A DNA stretch of 64,000 nt. Origin: Flavobacteriales bacterium. Its GTDB lineage: Bacteria > Bacteroidota > Bacteroidia > Flavobacteriales_D > Parvicellaceae. Made by a program: the position numbers and the translations under genes. The DNA is taken from positions 124,001 through 188,000 of the forward strand of contig JACJZN010000009.1 in assembly GCA_020635565.1 (NCBI GenBank), read 5' to 3'. The notes under the pieces were generated by a model. That model was not told the origin of the DNA and made no database searches. It saw only the letters and a program-made list of their open reading frames with translations. Below are positions 54,707-63,188 of the stretch, in pieces; position 1 is the first letter of the stretch; each line of letters opens with the position of its first letter.

Positions 54707-56188
54707 TTGATTATAATCACCCAAAGAGATCATTAATTTTTCTAGCTTTTTACCGATGTCATAGGTTGAACAATTATGGTTATTGACGATAATTGCAAAG
54801 ACCAGATCTTTTCCATTAGCGCTTTTTACATAGCCTGCATAACTCTTTACTCTGGTCATAGTTCCACTTTTAGCTCTCAAATTTCCATAGATCTTTGTGC
54901 CTTTTCCATAGCTTTTTAATGTCCCTGTTTTTCCGCAGTTCGGTAGCGAAGAGTAAAAAGAATCGAAGTATTTACTGGATTTCATCTTAGTAAGTATGTC
55001 GACAAGGTGTTTTGCCGACACTGCATTTGCCCTGCTTAAACCACTTCCATCATTCATTGAAAAACCAGTCATATCAACACCTTTATCAGACCAATAATTC
55101 GAAACGGCAAGTGTGCTGGAATATACACTTCCATCATGATATCTGGAAACACCAATATGTTTCAAAAGATGTTCAGCGAAAAGATTGTTAGAGATCAAAT
55201 TGGTCCAGTAAACGATCTGACTTACTGAGGGAGATTCATGCGTGAAGAAAATAGTTCGTTGCGTAGTATCTAAAATTCCATCCAAACGGTCTCTTCGAAC
55301 AGTAGTTGCACTGGATGAAGTGGTGATACCATATCTGAATAAATAGGTCTCCAATTCGAATGCTGCTACATATGCAGGGTCATGCATGGCTCCTCTTACA
55401 TCAAAGTCTTTGCTACCTTTCGGTATTCGTCCCTTTATAACTCTGTAAGGATCGTAAGGGCCTCCATAAATATAAGCCTCATCCTTCTCAGTATCTCCAG
55501 CTTTTACTCGATTGTCTATTCTTAAATCTGGTGAATATGGTTCGAAACAAACAACATGAGTGCTGTCATTGTTGTTTGACCCCGCATCAAAAGTAAAAGT
55601 AACGGTATTGTCATATACACTTAAGCCAGAAACACCGCTTCCATAATAGTTTCCCATATCACCCCAGCCCCAAGTAGAGGGTACATACTCATCCGAGAAA
55701 TATGTCGCATCACCTACAATTTTTCCATCTATATGATGTATACCTAATTTCGCAATCTCGTCTACCCATTGCAACATGAAATTCTCATCATCAAAGTACT
55801 TACTTCCTAATGTCGGGTCTCCACCACCTATGACGTAGAGATTGCCATGAAGAGTACAATTAGAATCTATATATCCATCATAGCCTAGTTTCGTTTTAAA
55901 TTTATGCCATGAGCCTAACATGTCTAATGCAGTAGCAGTAGTTATCACTTTCATTGTACTGGCAGTAACTAAACTTTGTTCTGCATGATGTGAAGAAACC
56001 TCCACTTTGTTTTTTGCATCATAAACATAAAAACTAATTGATGCATTTTTTAGATCTGGATCAGATTCAAGAACTGAAAAAGCTTTATCAATTGAACTTA
56101 TCGCAGGAATGTCTCTAGTGTCTCTTTCCTGAGCCCAAGATAATGTTGAGCAGAAAACTAATATGAGGAGTGTTAAATGTTGTCGCAT
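54704..56188 (-). CDS. dacB: D-alanyl-D-alanine carboxypeptidase/endopeptidase (PBP4 type, S13)
   Basis: A 494-residue periplasmic penicillin-binding protein that trims or cuts peptidoglycan crosslinks. The start at 56188 gives a signal peptide (MRQHLTLLILVFCSTLSWAQ). Active-site motifs: STMK with Ser77 and Lys80, DGSGLSR (second motif region) and KSGT in LRAKSGTMTRV. The long inserted domain between motif 1 and motif 2 is typical of S13. An in-frame upstream ATG (56245) would add 19 residues but lies before the TATCTTTG promoter box and spoils the signal peptide, so it is not used. Confidence 0.92.
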   Translation of the reverse strand: MRQHLTLLILVFCSTLSWAQERDTRDIPAISSIDKAFSVLESDPDLKNASISFYVYDAKNKVEVSSHHAEQSLVTASTMKVITTATALDMLGSWHKFKTKLGYDGYIDSNCTLHGNLYVIGGGDPTLGSKYFDDENFMLQWVDEIAKLGIHHIDGKIVGDATYFSDEYVPSTWGWGDMGNYYGSGVSGLSVYDNTVTFTFDAGSNNNDSTHVVCFEPYSPDLRIDNRVKAGDTEKDEAYIYGGPYDPYRVIKGRIPKGSKDFDVRGAMHDPAYVAAFELETYLFRYGITTSSSATTVRRDRLDGILDTTQRTIFFTHESPSVSQIVYWTNLISNNLFAEHLLKHIGVSRYHDGSVYSSTLAVSNYWSDKGVDMTGFSMNDGSGLSRANAVSAKHLVDILTKMKSSKYFDSFYSSLPNCGKTGTLKSYGKGTKIYGNLRAKSGTMTRVKSYAGYVKSANGKDLVFAIIVNNHNCSTYDIGKKLEKLMISLGDYNQ

Positions 56189-56191
56189 ATT

Positions 56192-56199
56192 CAAAGATA
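56192..56199 (-). promoter_or_regulatory. -7 promoter box TATCTTTG for dacB
   Basis: Exact TAnnTTTG match on the minus strand ending three bases before the dacB ATG. It indicates a leaderless message and fixes the dacB start. The divergent asnB gene begins 72 bases away. Confidence 0.6.
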
Positions 56200-56270
56200 C
56201 TAAAACAATAATGTGTGGTTTTTGAATAAAAATAATCTTTTCCATACTTTATTTTTTACACTTTTGTGAT

Positions 56271-58145
56271 ATGTGCGGGATAGTAGGACAGATCTTTTTT
56301 GATGGGCGTGTATTGGCGGATCATGATGCAATGCAGAAGTCTTTACATTTATTGTCAAAAAGAGGTCCAGATTATCAAAACGATATTGTTTCAGGTAATG
56401 CTCATCTTGGGCATGCAAGATTGTCCATAATTGATGTTTCAGATCATTCAAATCAACCATTTGAGGATGAATCTGGAAGATACTCTCTTGTATTTAATGG
56501 AGAAATATTCAACTACGTAGAGTTGCGAGATGAATTGATAAGTCAAGGGGAGGTTTTCAAATCATCAGGAGACACAGAGGTTCTTCAGCGGCTATTGATT
56601 AGAGACGGGTCTTCAGCGATAAATAAACTCAATGGTTTCTTCGCTTTTTGTTTCCATGACAAAGTGGAGCAAAAATCCATTATTGCTCGAGACCGATATG
56701 GAATAAAACCACTCGTCTATTATTCGGATAAAGGCTGCATAACTTTTGCCTCTGAGATTAAGGCGCTTAATCCTCTCATCGGAAAAAGAGAGATAGATAA
56801 ACAGTCACTTCGTTATTTTTTTCAGTTCAATTATATTTCGGCACCTTATACCATTTTGAAAGACGTCTACAAATTGGAACCAGGTACTTTACTTGAAGTT
56901 TCAAGCCAGGGTGTGAGCAAAAAGCGATATTATGAAATAAATGCGAGCCCTTTGTCCATGGATGATTATCATACAGCAAAGAAAAAAGTATACAACCTTT
57001 TGCATGAGGCGACCGAACGAAGGTTGATTGCTGATGTTCCTGTTGGTGCTTTCTTAAGTGGCGGGATTGATAGTAGTGTGGTAAGTCTGATCGCGTCTAA
57101 ATACACTTCTTCACTAAAGACATTTTCAATTGGTTTTAAGGATAATCCTTACTTTGATGAGACGGCATATGCTGAATTAGTAGCCAATAAGATCAAATCA
57201 GAGCATACAGTTCTGAAACTTTCCAATGATGATCTTCTAGGGGCATTTGAGGATGCTATGAATTATTTGGATGAACCTTTCGCAGATAGTTCATCTTTAA
57301 ACATGTTTATTCTTTCTCAACACACAAGAAGACAGGTAACGGTTGCTCTTTCTGGCGATGGTGCTGATGAATTATTCAGTGGATATAATAAGCACCAGGC
57401 ATTGCTGAATGCAGATAAGCAAGGCTTGAAAAACACCCTTGTTCGAGTGGCTGGTAGTGCAGTTGCGAAAATGTTACCAAAGACTAGAGACTCGAAGATT
57501 GGAAATGTCGGCAGACAATTGGATAAATTCTCTAGCGGATTAAAATTATCAGCGCAAGAAAGGTATATTCAATGGGCCTCATTTATGTCAGAAGATGTTG
57601 CTAATGTTTTAGTAGATGAGCGATTCTCTTTTAGACCCGGATTTGAATATTTGTCGAAGTCGGTGAAATCGTTCAATGACTATCTGGAAAGGGATTTTAA
57701 GATGGTGCTTGAGGGGGACATGCTGAGAAAAGTAGATGCCATGAGTATGGCAAATAGTCTGGAAGTAAGAACTCCATTTTTGGATGTTAATTTGGTCGAT
57801 TATGTTTTCTCATTGCCTGCAGAATACAAAATACAGGGAGGCGTCAGAAAGAAGATCCTAAGAGAAGCCTTTCAGGAAGAATTGCCAGAACAAATATTTA
57901 ATAGAGGAAAAAAAGGATTTGAAGTTCCTTTGAAACAGTGGTTTGAAAACGAATTGAGGTCAAAACTGAGTGAATGGGTTTTTAATAGGGATATGATCAA
58001 AGCTCAGGAAATTTTCGATTGGGAACAACTTTCTGGAATTGAACAGAAACTTCATTCGGATAATTCAGGAGATAGTATATATAACGTATGGGCCATGTTG
58101 AGTTTTCAGATTTGGTACCTTAATTACAAAAAGCAATTTAATTAA
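56271..58145 (+). CDS. asnB: Asparagine synthase (glutamine-hydrolysing)
   Basis: A 624-residue enzyme. N-terminal Ntn amidotransferase domain: MCGIVGQIFF with Cys2 as nucleophile, RLSIIDVSDHSNQPF and NGEIFNYVELRDEL. C-terminal synthetase domain: PP-loop SGGIDSS (263-269) and SGDGADELFSGYNKH. It makes asparagine from aspartate, ATP and glutamine, or amidates another substrate. In polysaccharide loci, as here where GT4 and wza-wzc follow, AsnB/WbpS-like enzymes amidate a sugar acid or an amino-acid substituent of the glycan. The two cannot be told apart here. Its stop overlaps the next start (TAATG). Confidence 0.92.
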   Translation: MCGIVGQIFFDGRVLADHDAMQKSLHLLSKRGPDYQNDIVSGNAHLGHARLSIIDVSDHSNQPFEDESGRYSLVFNGEIFNYVELRDELISQGEVFKSSGDTEVLQRLLIRDGSSAINKLNGFFAFCFHDKVEQKSIIARDRYGIKPLVYYSDKGCITFASEIKALNPLIGKREIDKQSLRYFFQFNYISAPYTILKDVYKLEPGTLLEVSSQGVSKKRYYEINASPLSMDDYHTAKKKVYNLLHEATERRLIADVPVGAFLSGGIDSSVVSLIASKYTSSLKTFSIGFKDNPYFDETAYAELVANKIKSEHTVLKLSNDDLLGAFEDAMNYLDEPFADSSSLNMFILSQHTRRQVTVALSGDGADELFSGYNKHQALLNADKQGLKNTLVRVAGSAVAKMLPKTRDSKIGNVGRQLDKFSSGLKLSAQERYIQWASFMSEDVANVLVDERFSFRPGFEYLSKSVKSFNDYLERDFKMVLEGDMLRKVDAMSMANSLEVRTPFLDVNLVDYVFSLPAEYKIQGGVRKKILREAFQEELPEQIFNRGKKGFEVPLKQWFENELRSKLSEWVFNRDMIKAQEIFDWEQLSGIEQKLHSDNSGDSIYNVWAMLSFQIWYLNYKKQFN

Positions 58146-59299
58146 TGCCTAAGATTTTAAGAATAATAAACCGTTTTAATATAGGTGGTCCTACTTATAA
58201 TGCCGCATATCTTACAAAGTTTTTGGAGGATGATTTTGAGACATTGCTAGTTGGAGGACAAAAGGATGAAACGGAAGATTCAAGTGAATTTATTTTAAAT
58301 AGTTTGGGACTAAAACCGCTGATCATTCCGGAAATGAAACGTGAGATTGATCTTAAACAAGATCGAATAGCCTACAAGAAAATTAAGGAATTAATAGGAG
58401 ATTTCAAGCCTGATATTGTGCATACACATGCCTCTAAAGCTGGAGCAATTGGTAGACTAGCCGCACATAAAATGAAAGTCCCTCAGATCTATCATACGTT
58501 TCATGGACATGTTTTTCATTCCTATTTTGGAAAAGCAAAAACTTCCATGTACAAGACGGTTGAAAGAAATTTGGCAAAGAAAAGTACTAGGATTATAGCG
58601 ATAAGCGAGATACAGAAGCATGAATTATCTACAATTCATAAAATTTGTCCGCCAGAGAAAATTTCGGTAGTTCCTCTTGGATTTGATCTTGAAAGGTTTC
58701 ATACAGACCTTGAAAGTAAAAGAACTAGGTTTCGCAATGAGTGGAAGATTGCAGATGATGAGATAGCGATAGGAATTGTCGGTCGCCTAGTTCCAATAAA
58801 AAATCATGAATTATTTCTCGAAGCGGCTAAGAAAGTCTCTGAACAGTCACGTAAGAAATTGAAATTCGTAATTGTTGGAGATGGAGAACTAAGAGAGTAC
58901 CTTGAAAATAAGGTGTCCGAATTAGGTTTGGATAATGTGCTTTTTACGAGTTGGCAAAAAAATGTTGACATCGTTAATGCAGGATTGGATATTATTGCTT
59001 TAACATCGAAGAATGAAGGAACTCCGGTAAGTTTGATAGAAGCACAGGCGGGAAGAAAGCCCATTGTGTCGACAAGAGTTGGAGGTATTGAAAATGTGGT
59101 TAAGCCTGGAAAAACAGCTTTGTTGTCCGAATCTGGAGATCTAGATGGATTTGCTATGAATTTACTGAATTTGGTGGAAAATGAAGATCTACGGCAATCG
59201 TTTGCCTTAAATGGAGAACATGTTTTGACGAACTTTCATTTTACCCGGTTATGCGCAGACTTTAATCGAATTTATTTAAATGACTTTAGTCGACTTTGA
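58145..59299 (+). CDS. Family 4 glycosyltransferase
   Basis: A 384-residue GT-B glycosyltransferase. The N-terminal INRFNIGGPTYNAAYL and VHTHASKAGAIGRLAAHK (acceptor domain), then IAIGIVGRLVPIKNHELFLEAAKKV and the nucleotide-sugar motif SKNEGTPVSLIEAQAGRKPIVST, which contains E...G.P.SLIEA (the E-x7-E pair), are GT4 hallmarks. It adds a sugar in the second polysaccharide pathway. Its start overlaps the asnB stop by one base. A promoter for the next gene lies in the 60-base gap after it. Confidence 0.92.
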   Translation: MPKILRIINRFNIGGPTYNAAYLTKFLEDDFETLLVGGQKDETEDSSEFILNSLGLKPLIIPEMKREIDLKQDRIAYKKIKELIGDFKPDIVHTHASKAGAIGRLAAHKMKVPQIYHTFHGHVFHSYFGKAKTSMYKTVERNLAKKSTRIIAISEIQKHELSTIHKICPPEKISVVPLGFDLERFHTDLESKRTRFRNEWKIADDEIAIGIVGRLVPIKNHELFLEAAKKVSEQSRKKLKFVIVGDGELREYLENKVSELGLDNVLFTSWQKNVDIVNAGLDIIALTSKNEGTPVSLIEAQAGRKPIVSTRVGGIENVVKPGKTALLSESGDLDGFAMNLLNLVENEDLRQSFALNGEHVLTNFHFTRLCADFNRIYLNDFSRL

Positions 59300-59313
59300 A
59301 ACACAAAGTTCTT

Positions 59314-59342
59314 TTTGATGTTGTTTTTTTATTATACATTTG
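59314..59342 (+). promoter_or_regulatory. Promoter (TTTG -33, TACATTTG -7) before wza
   Basis: TTTG (59314-59317), 17 bases, then TACATTTG (59335-59342), an exact -7 consensus with acceptable Flavobacterium spacing, 17 bases before the wza ATG. It suggests that wza-wzc are transcribed separately from asnB-GT4. Confidence 0.6.
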
Positions 59343-59359
59343 TTTTAAATTATTAGAAA

Positions 59360-60139
59360 ATGATAAAGTACTTCATAATCCTAGTTATTGCTTTTGTGGC
59401 ATTTTTATCAAGTTGCACGGTGAATTCCCATGTGATGCTTAAAACACCAAAAGATTTTGTCTTTGATTCCATACCAGACATTCAGGTAGATCAATATGTG
59501 ATATCTCCGGGAGATCAGTTACAATTCAGATTATATTCCAACGGAGGATTCTCAGTGATTGATATAACCTCTGGAACAGGTGGGGGTGTAAATGCAGGTG
59601 CTATGATGAGAAACATAAATGTCTTTTATCTCGTGCAGAATGATGGAATGGTTAAACTACCTATTTTGGGAGAAACATCGATTGTCGGTAAAACCGTTAG
59701 GGAAGCGCAAGCTTATCTAGAGGAAAGGTATAGCAGTTATTATGTAGATCCATTTTTACAATTGGAAGTTGCCAACAAAAAGGTCTTAGTGTTTCCTGGT
59801 TCTGGAAATAGCGCTCAATGGATTACGCTTCAAAATAATACCACTACCTTGATGGAAGTACTTGCTCAGGTTGGAGGAATTTCCGCCAATAGCAAGGCCA
59901 ATTCGATTAAAATTATGAGGAAAGTAGAAGATAAGGATGCGAGAGAAGTTTACAAAGTTGATTTGAGCAAGATTGATGGGCTTCCTTATGGCGATATGGT
60001 GATTTTGGCAGATGATATTATATATGTGCAACCTAATGCTAATATAGCTAGAGAAATAATTCAAGATATTTCGCCTATAATTTCATTAGTTTCATCTACT
60101 TTGGTTTTTTACTTGACTTTGAAGAACTTCGTAAATTAA
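59360..60139 (+). CDS. wza: Wza-like polysaccharide export lipoprotein
   Basis: A 259-residue outer-membrane polysaccharide exporter. Signal peptide with lipobox LSSC (Cys19). The Poly_export region spans about residues 45-135 (VISPGDQLQFRLYS; NVFYLVQNDGMVKLPILGET; TVREAQAYLEERY) and an SLBB-like domain about 140-225 (LLVFPG..., LAQVGGISANSKANSIKIMRK). The C-terminal hydrophobic segment (SPIISLVSSTLVFYLTLK) corresponds to the outer-membrane helix of Wza. It stands three bases before wzc, as in group 1 capsule operons. Confidence 0.92.
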   Translation: MIKYFIILVIAFVAFLSSCTVNSHVMLKTPKDFVFDSIPDIQVDQYVISPGDQLQFRLYSNGGFSVIDITSGTGGGVNAGAMMRNINVFYLVQNDGMVKLPILGETSIVGKTVREAQAYLEERYSSYYVDPFLQLEVANKKVLVFPGSGNSAQWITLQNNTTTLMEVLAQVGGISANSKANSIKIMRKVEDKDAREVYKVDLSKIDGLPYGDMVILADDIIYVQPNANIAREIIQDISPIISLVSSTLVFYLTLKNFVN

Positions 60140-60142
60140 GTC

Positions 60143-62608
60143 ATGATTAGAGAAGAAATTGACAGCGGTAACTCTAATTTTGAGAGTTATAGACAACGAA
60201 TAACTAACTTCAGTAATGATTTCGAATTTGGTGTTTTTTTATTCTTATTACGAAAGTCATTATGGGTTCTGTTGGTTTGCGCATTGTTTGGCGTAATTGG
60301 AGTTTTTCTCTATTTACGATATACACCGAGAGTATTCGAAAGTAAATCGGTTATCCAAATAAATATATCTAATCAAGCTAGGGATATTTTAAATGTAAAT
60401 TATGGCTTTGAGGGTATGGATGAATTGAAAACTCAAGTTGAGATCATTCGTTCTCCTATGTTAATTAAAAGGACCTTAAGTCATATGGATATAGAAGTCG
60501 GGTATTTTACCATGGGTCAAATACTTGAGGACAATAAATACGGATCAAATTCATTTCTTATCTATGATGTAGAGATGAAAGATTCCTCGCTAATGGGAGT
60601 CAAATTTTACATTGGAATTGATAAGGACTTTAGGTTTACCATCCAGAATGAAAATCACAAAAATATTTCTTCCTTGTTTCAAGAGAACGAGCTGGTGAAG
60701 TTGGATGGTGTATCTTTTAGACTAAAGATTTTATCGAGAAAGCAATTAGAAAGTGAATCGGTGAAAGATAGAGTGTGTTTTAGATTTCAATCACCAAAAT
60801 TGTTAATTGATGAAGTAATCGGAAATTTGGATGTGGATGTTTTAAATCCAGGAGCAAAAACAATCGAAGTGAAATTTAAGCATACGAATCCAAAGTTTGC
60901 TGCAGATTTTGTAAATGAATTGCTTAGAACATATGATGAACATGTATTGACTAAAAAGGGTGTTTCATCTGATAATATTCTGTCTTTTATACAAGTTCAA
61001 AAGGATTCGGTTGAAAATAGATTGAAGGAAAACGAAAAATTGATCCAAGCGTTTCAAAAAAAGAATGACTTTAAAGGGTCGTCTAATCTGACAAGTTCTT
61101 ATTTGAATCAGTTAGAAGGACTCAAAAAGAATGTTGTTGATGAGAAAATTGAAAGAAGCATTCTGGAGGAATTGCGAAGACAAATTGATGAATTTGATGA
61201 GACTACAGAGGTAGAGCAAATTATTCCATTATTTATTGGTCAAAGTTTTGAAGCTACATTGCAGTCTCTAATTGTGAAATTAAAGTCTCTCGCAGATCAA
61301 AAAGAGCACCTGTTGTCTTCAGCGACCGTTGAAAATTATAATGTTTTGCAAATTGATAAGCAAATTAATTCTCAAATTTCAATCATACTAAAAGCTATTG
61401 ATGTTATTGATTCACAGAGCTTAGCAAAGATTTCGTCAATTGAGACAAACATTAAATTGCTAGAGGCTGAATTATATACATTACCTGAAAAAGAACTTGA
61501 GTTGACTCGATTGCATAGAGTCATGGAAATTAACAACAAATATTATACGATGCTTCTGCAAAAGGAAACAGAGTATAAACTTTCGCAACAAGGTATAACT
61601 ACTTATAACGAAATATTGTCGCCAGCGACAATTTCTGATGTTCCAGTTTCGCCCAGACAGGTAATGGCTTATGTGATTACGTCAATTGTCGTTATTATAA
61701 TCTTCATAATTTTTGTTTTGATCACTTATATAACGCATGATAAAATCACTACACTTAATGAGGTTACCAAGCTTTCAAATGCATCAATAGGTATACTTGG
61801 CATTGTGCCAAGGTATGTTAGCAGGGTTCCAGTATCTCAATTGATTATAGACAAAAGTCCGAAATCGTTGATAGCCGAATCTTTTAGAACAATTCGTACT
61901 AATTTACAGTTTTTGTCTTCTACTGATGGACCCAAGACAATTGGTGTAACGAGTACTATTTCAGGAGAAGGAAAAACATTTGTGGCATTAAATTTGGCGG
62001 GTATAATAGCTTACTCTGGTAAGAAAGTTATTGTGTTGGATTTGGATATGAGAAAACCGAAAATTCACTTGGGTTTTGGGGCTGAAAATACAATTGGAAT
62101 GTCAACAATCCTGATTGGAAAGGATCATGTTTTTAATTGTATTAAGCAAAGTTCGCTTGAAAATCTAGATTTTATTACAGCTGGCCCTATTCCCCCTAAT
62201 CCCTCTGAATTAATAATCAACGGTAAAATATTCGACATTGTAGAGGAACTCAAAACGAAGTATGACATGGTCATAATAGATAACCCTCCAGTTGGTTTGG
62301 TGACCGATGGTATACCAATTATCAAATGGGTGGATTATCCCTTGTATATTTTTAGATCGGAATATTCTCGAAAGAACTTTGTGCAAAATGTAGATCGATT
62401 GATCAATGAAAATGGAATTAAGCGTCTTTCAGCTATTCTAAATAGTGTAAATGCAAATCGCAAAGGATATGGAGGGTATTATGGATATGGCTACGGTTAC
62501 GGTTATGGATATGGCTATGGAGGAAGTACGTATGGAGGATATTATAATGAGGAGGAAAAAGTTACCAGATGGTCTCGAATTCTTAAGTTTTTAAGACTGA
62601 AGTCATAA
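60143..62608 (+). CDS. wzc: Wzc-like chain-length regulator/tyrosine kinase
   Basis: An 821-residue inner-membrane protein. Helices at about residues 32-55 and 505-530 bracket a periplasmic coiled-coil region (Wzz and G-rich domains). The cytosolic BY-kinase domain has Walker A SGEGKT (about 607-612), Walker A' VIVLDLDMRKP (about 629-639) and Walker B-like MVIIDNPPVG. The tail is an extraordinary Gly/Tyr run (about residues 774-801), the autophosphorylated cluster; it looks longer and more regular than usual. It controls polymer length and export with Wza. No separate Wzb phosphatase is in view. Confidence 0.93.
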   Translation: MIREEIDSGNSNFESYRQRITNFSNDFEFGVFLFLLRKSLWVLLVCALFGVIGVFLYLRYTPRVFESKSVIQINISNQARDILNVNYGFEGMDELKTQVEIIRSPMLIKRTLSHMDIEVGYFTMGQILEDNKYGSNSFLIYDVEMKDSSLMGVKFYIGIDKDFRFTIQNENHKNISSLFQENELVKLDGVSFRLKILSRKQLESESVKDRVCFRFQSPKLLIDEVIGNLDVDVLNPGAKTIEVKFKHTNPKFAADFVNELLRTYDEHVLTKKGVSSDNILSFIQVQKDSVENRLKENEKLIQAFQKKNDFKGSSNLTSSYLNQLEGLKKNVVDEKIERSILEELRRQIDEFDETTEVEQIIPLFIGQSFEATLQSLIVKLKSLADQKEHLLSSATVENYNVLQIDKQINSQISIILKAIDVIDSQSLAKISSIETNIKLLEAELYTLPEKELELTRLHRVMEINNKYYTMLLQKETEYKLSQQGITTYNEILSPATISDVPVSPRQVMAYVITSIVVIIIFIIFVLITYITHDKITTLNEVTKLSNASIGILGIVPRYVSRVPVSQLIIDKSPKSLIAESFRTIRTNLQFLSSTDGPKTIGVTSTISGEGKTFVALNLAGIIAYSGKKVIVLDLDMRKPKIHLGFGAENTIGMSTILIGKDHVFNCIKQSSLENLDFITAGPIPPNPSELIINGKIFDIVEELKTKYDMVIIDNPPVGLVTDGIPIIKWVDYPLYIFRSEYSRKNFVQNVDRLINENGIKRLSAILNSVNANRKGYGGYYGYGYGYGYGYGYGGSTYGGYYNEEEKVTRWSRILKFLRLKS
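62463..62546 (+). repeat. Gly-Tyr codon repeat in wzc tail
   Basis: Tandem GGN-TAY codons (GGATATGGCTACGGTTACGG and so on) encode the Gly/Tyr tail of the Wzc kinase. A near-perfect six-base period makes it prone to slippage, which would change the number of phosphorylatable Tyr. Confidence 0.75.
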
Positions 62609-62615
62609 GTTTTAG

Positions 62616-62623
62616 TAATTTTG
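62616..62623 (+). promoter_or_regulatory. -7 promoter box TAATTTTG before rfbC
   Basis: Exact TAnnTTTG match followed by C, ten bases before the rfbC ATG, in the 25-base gap after wzc. It may give an extra internal start of transcription with a near-leaderless message. No -33 TTG. Confidence 0.45.
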
Positions 62624-62633
62624 CCTGTCGATA

Positions 62634-63188
62634 ATGCAGGTTCAGACAACTAATATAGAAGGAGTTTTAATTCTCACTCCGCAGGTTTTTGGGGATAGCC
62701 GAGGTTATTTTCTCGAATCTTTTAATCGGGATAACTTTGATGATGCCATTGGTAATTCTGAATTTGAATTCGTTCAAGATAATGAATCGATGTCTTCTAA
62801 GGGGGTCTTGAGGGGGTTACATTATCAATCACCTCCTTATGATCAAGGAAAATTAGTTAGAGTAATTCAAGGGGAAGTGCTTGATGTGGTTGTTGATATT
62901 AGGCAAGACTCAATAACTTACGGTCAGTATTTTTCAATTACATTAAACGGGACTTCAAAACAGATGCTATGGATTCCTCCGGGAATGGCTCACGGATTTG
63001 CAAGTCTAGAAAATAATACCATTTTTGCTTATAAATGCACTGAGTTTTATAGGCCTGAGTCAGAAGGTTGTATTTTATGGAATGATCCAGACTTGAGTAT
63101 TATATGGGGAGTTCAGGAGCCAATCATTTCGGATAAAGATAAAAGAGGTGTGTTGTTTAGAGATTTTGTAACGCCATTTACTAGTTGA
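62634..63188 (+). CDS. rfbC: dTDP-4-dehydrorhamnose 3,5-epimerase
   Basis: A 184-residue RmlC-type cupin epimerase, the third step of dTDP-L-rhamnose synthesis. GVLRGLHYQSPPYDQGKLVRVIQGEVLDVVVDIRQ contains the catalytic His (HYQ) and the dTDP-binding arginine, and WIPPGMAHGFASL is the conserved cupin strand. With rfbD at 49233, the pathway's first two steps (RmlA, RmlB) are missing from the window and may follow downstream. The last four bases overlap the start of the next gene. Confidence 0.94.
   Translation: MQVQTTNIEGVLILTPQVFGDSRGYFLESFNRDNFDDAIGNSEFEFVQDNESMSSKGVLRGLHYQSPPYDQGKLVRVIQGEVLDVVVDIRQDSITYGQYFSITLNGTSKQMLWIPPGMAHGFASLENNTIFAYKCTEFYRPESEGCILWNDPDLSIIWGVQEPIISDKDKRGVLFRDFVTPFTS

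Noticed and set aside
56189..56245. Extended N-terminus of dacB from the ATG at 56245
   Set aside because: It would start upstream of a TATCTTTG promoter box and put 19 residues before the signal peptide.
56255..56267. TACACTTTTG as the asnB promoter
   Set aside because: It has two extra bases compared with TAnnTTTG, and the eight-base form CACTTTTG mismatches; not convincing.
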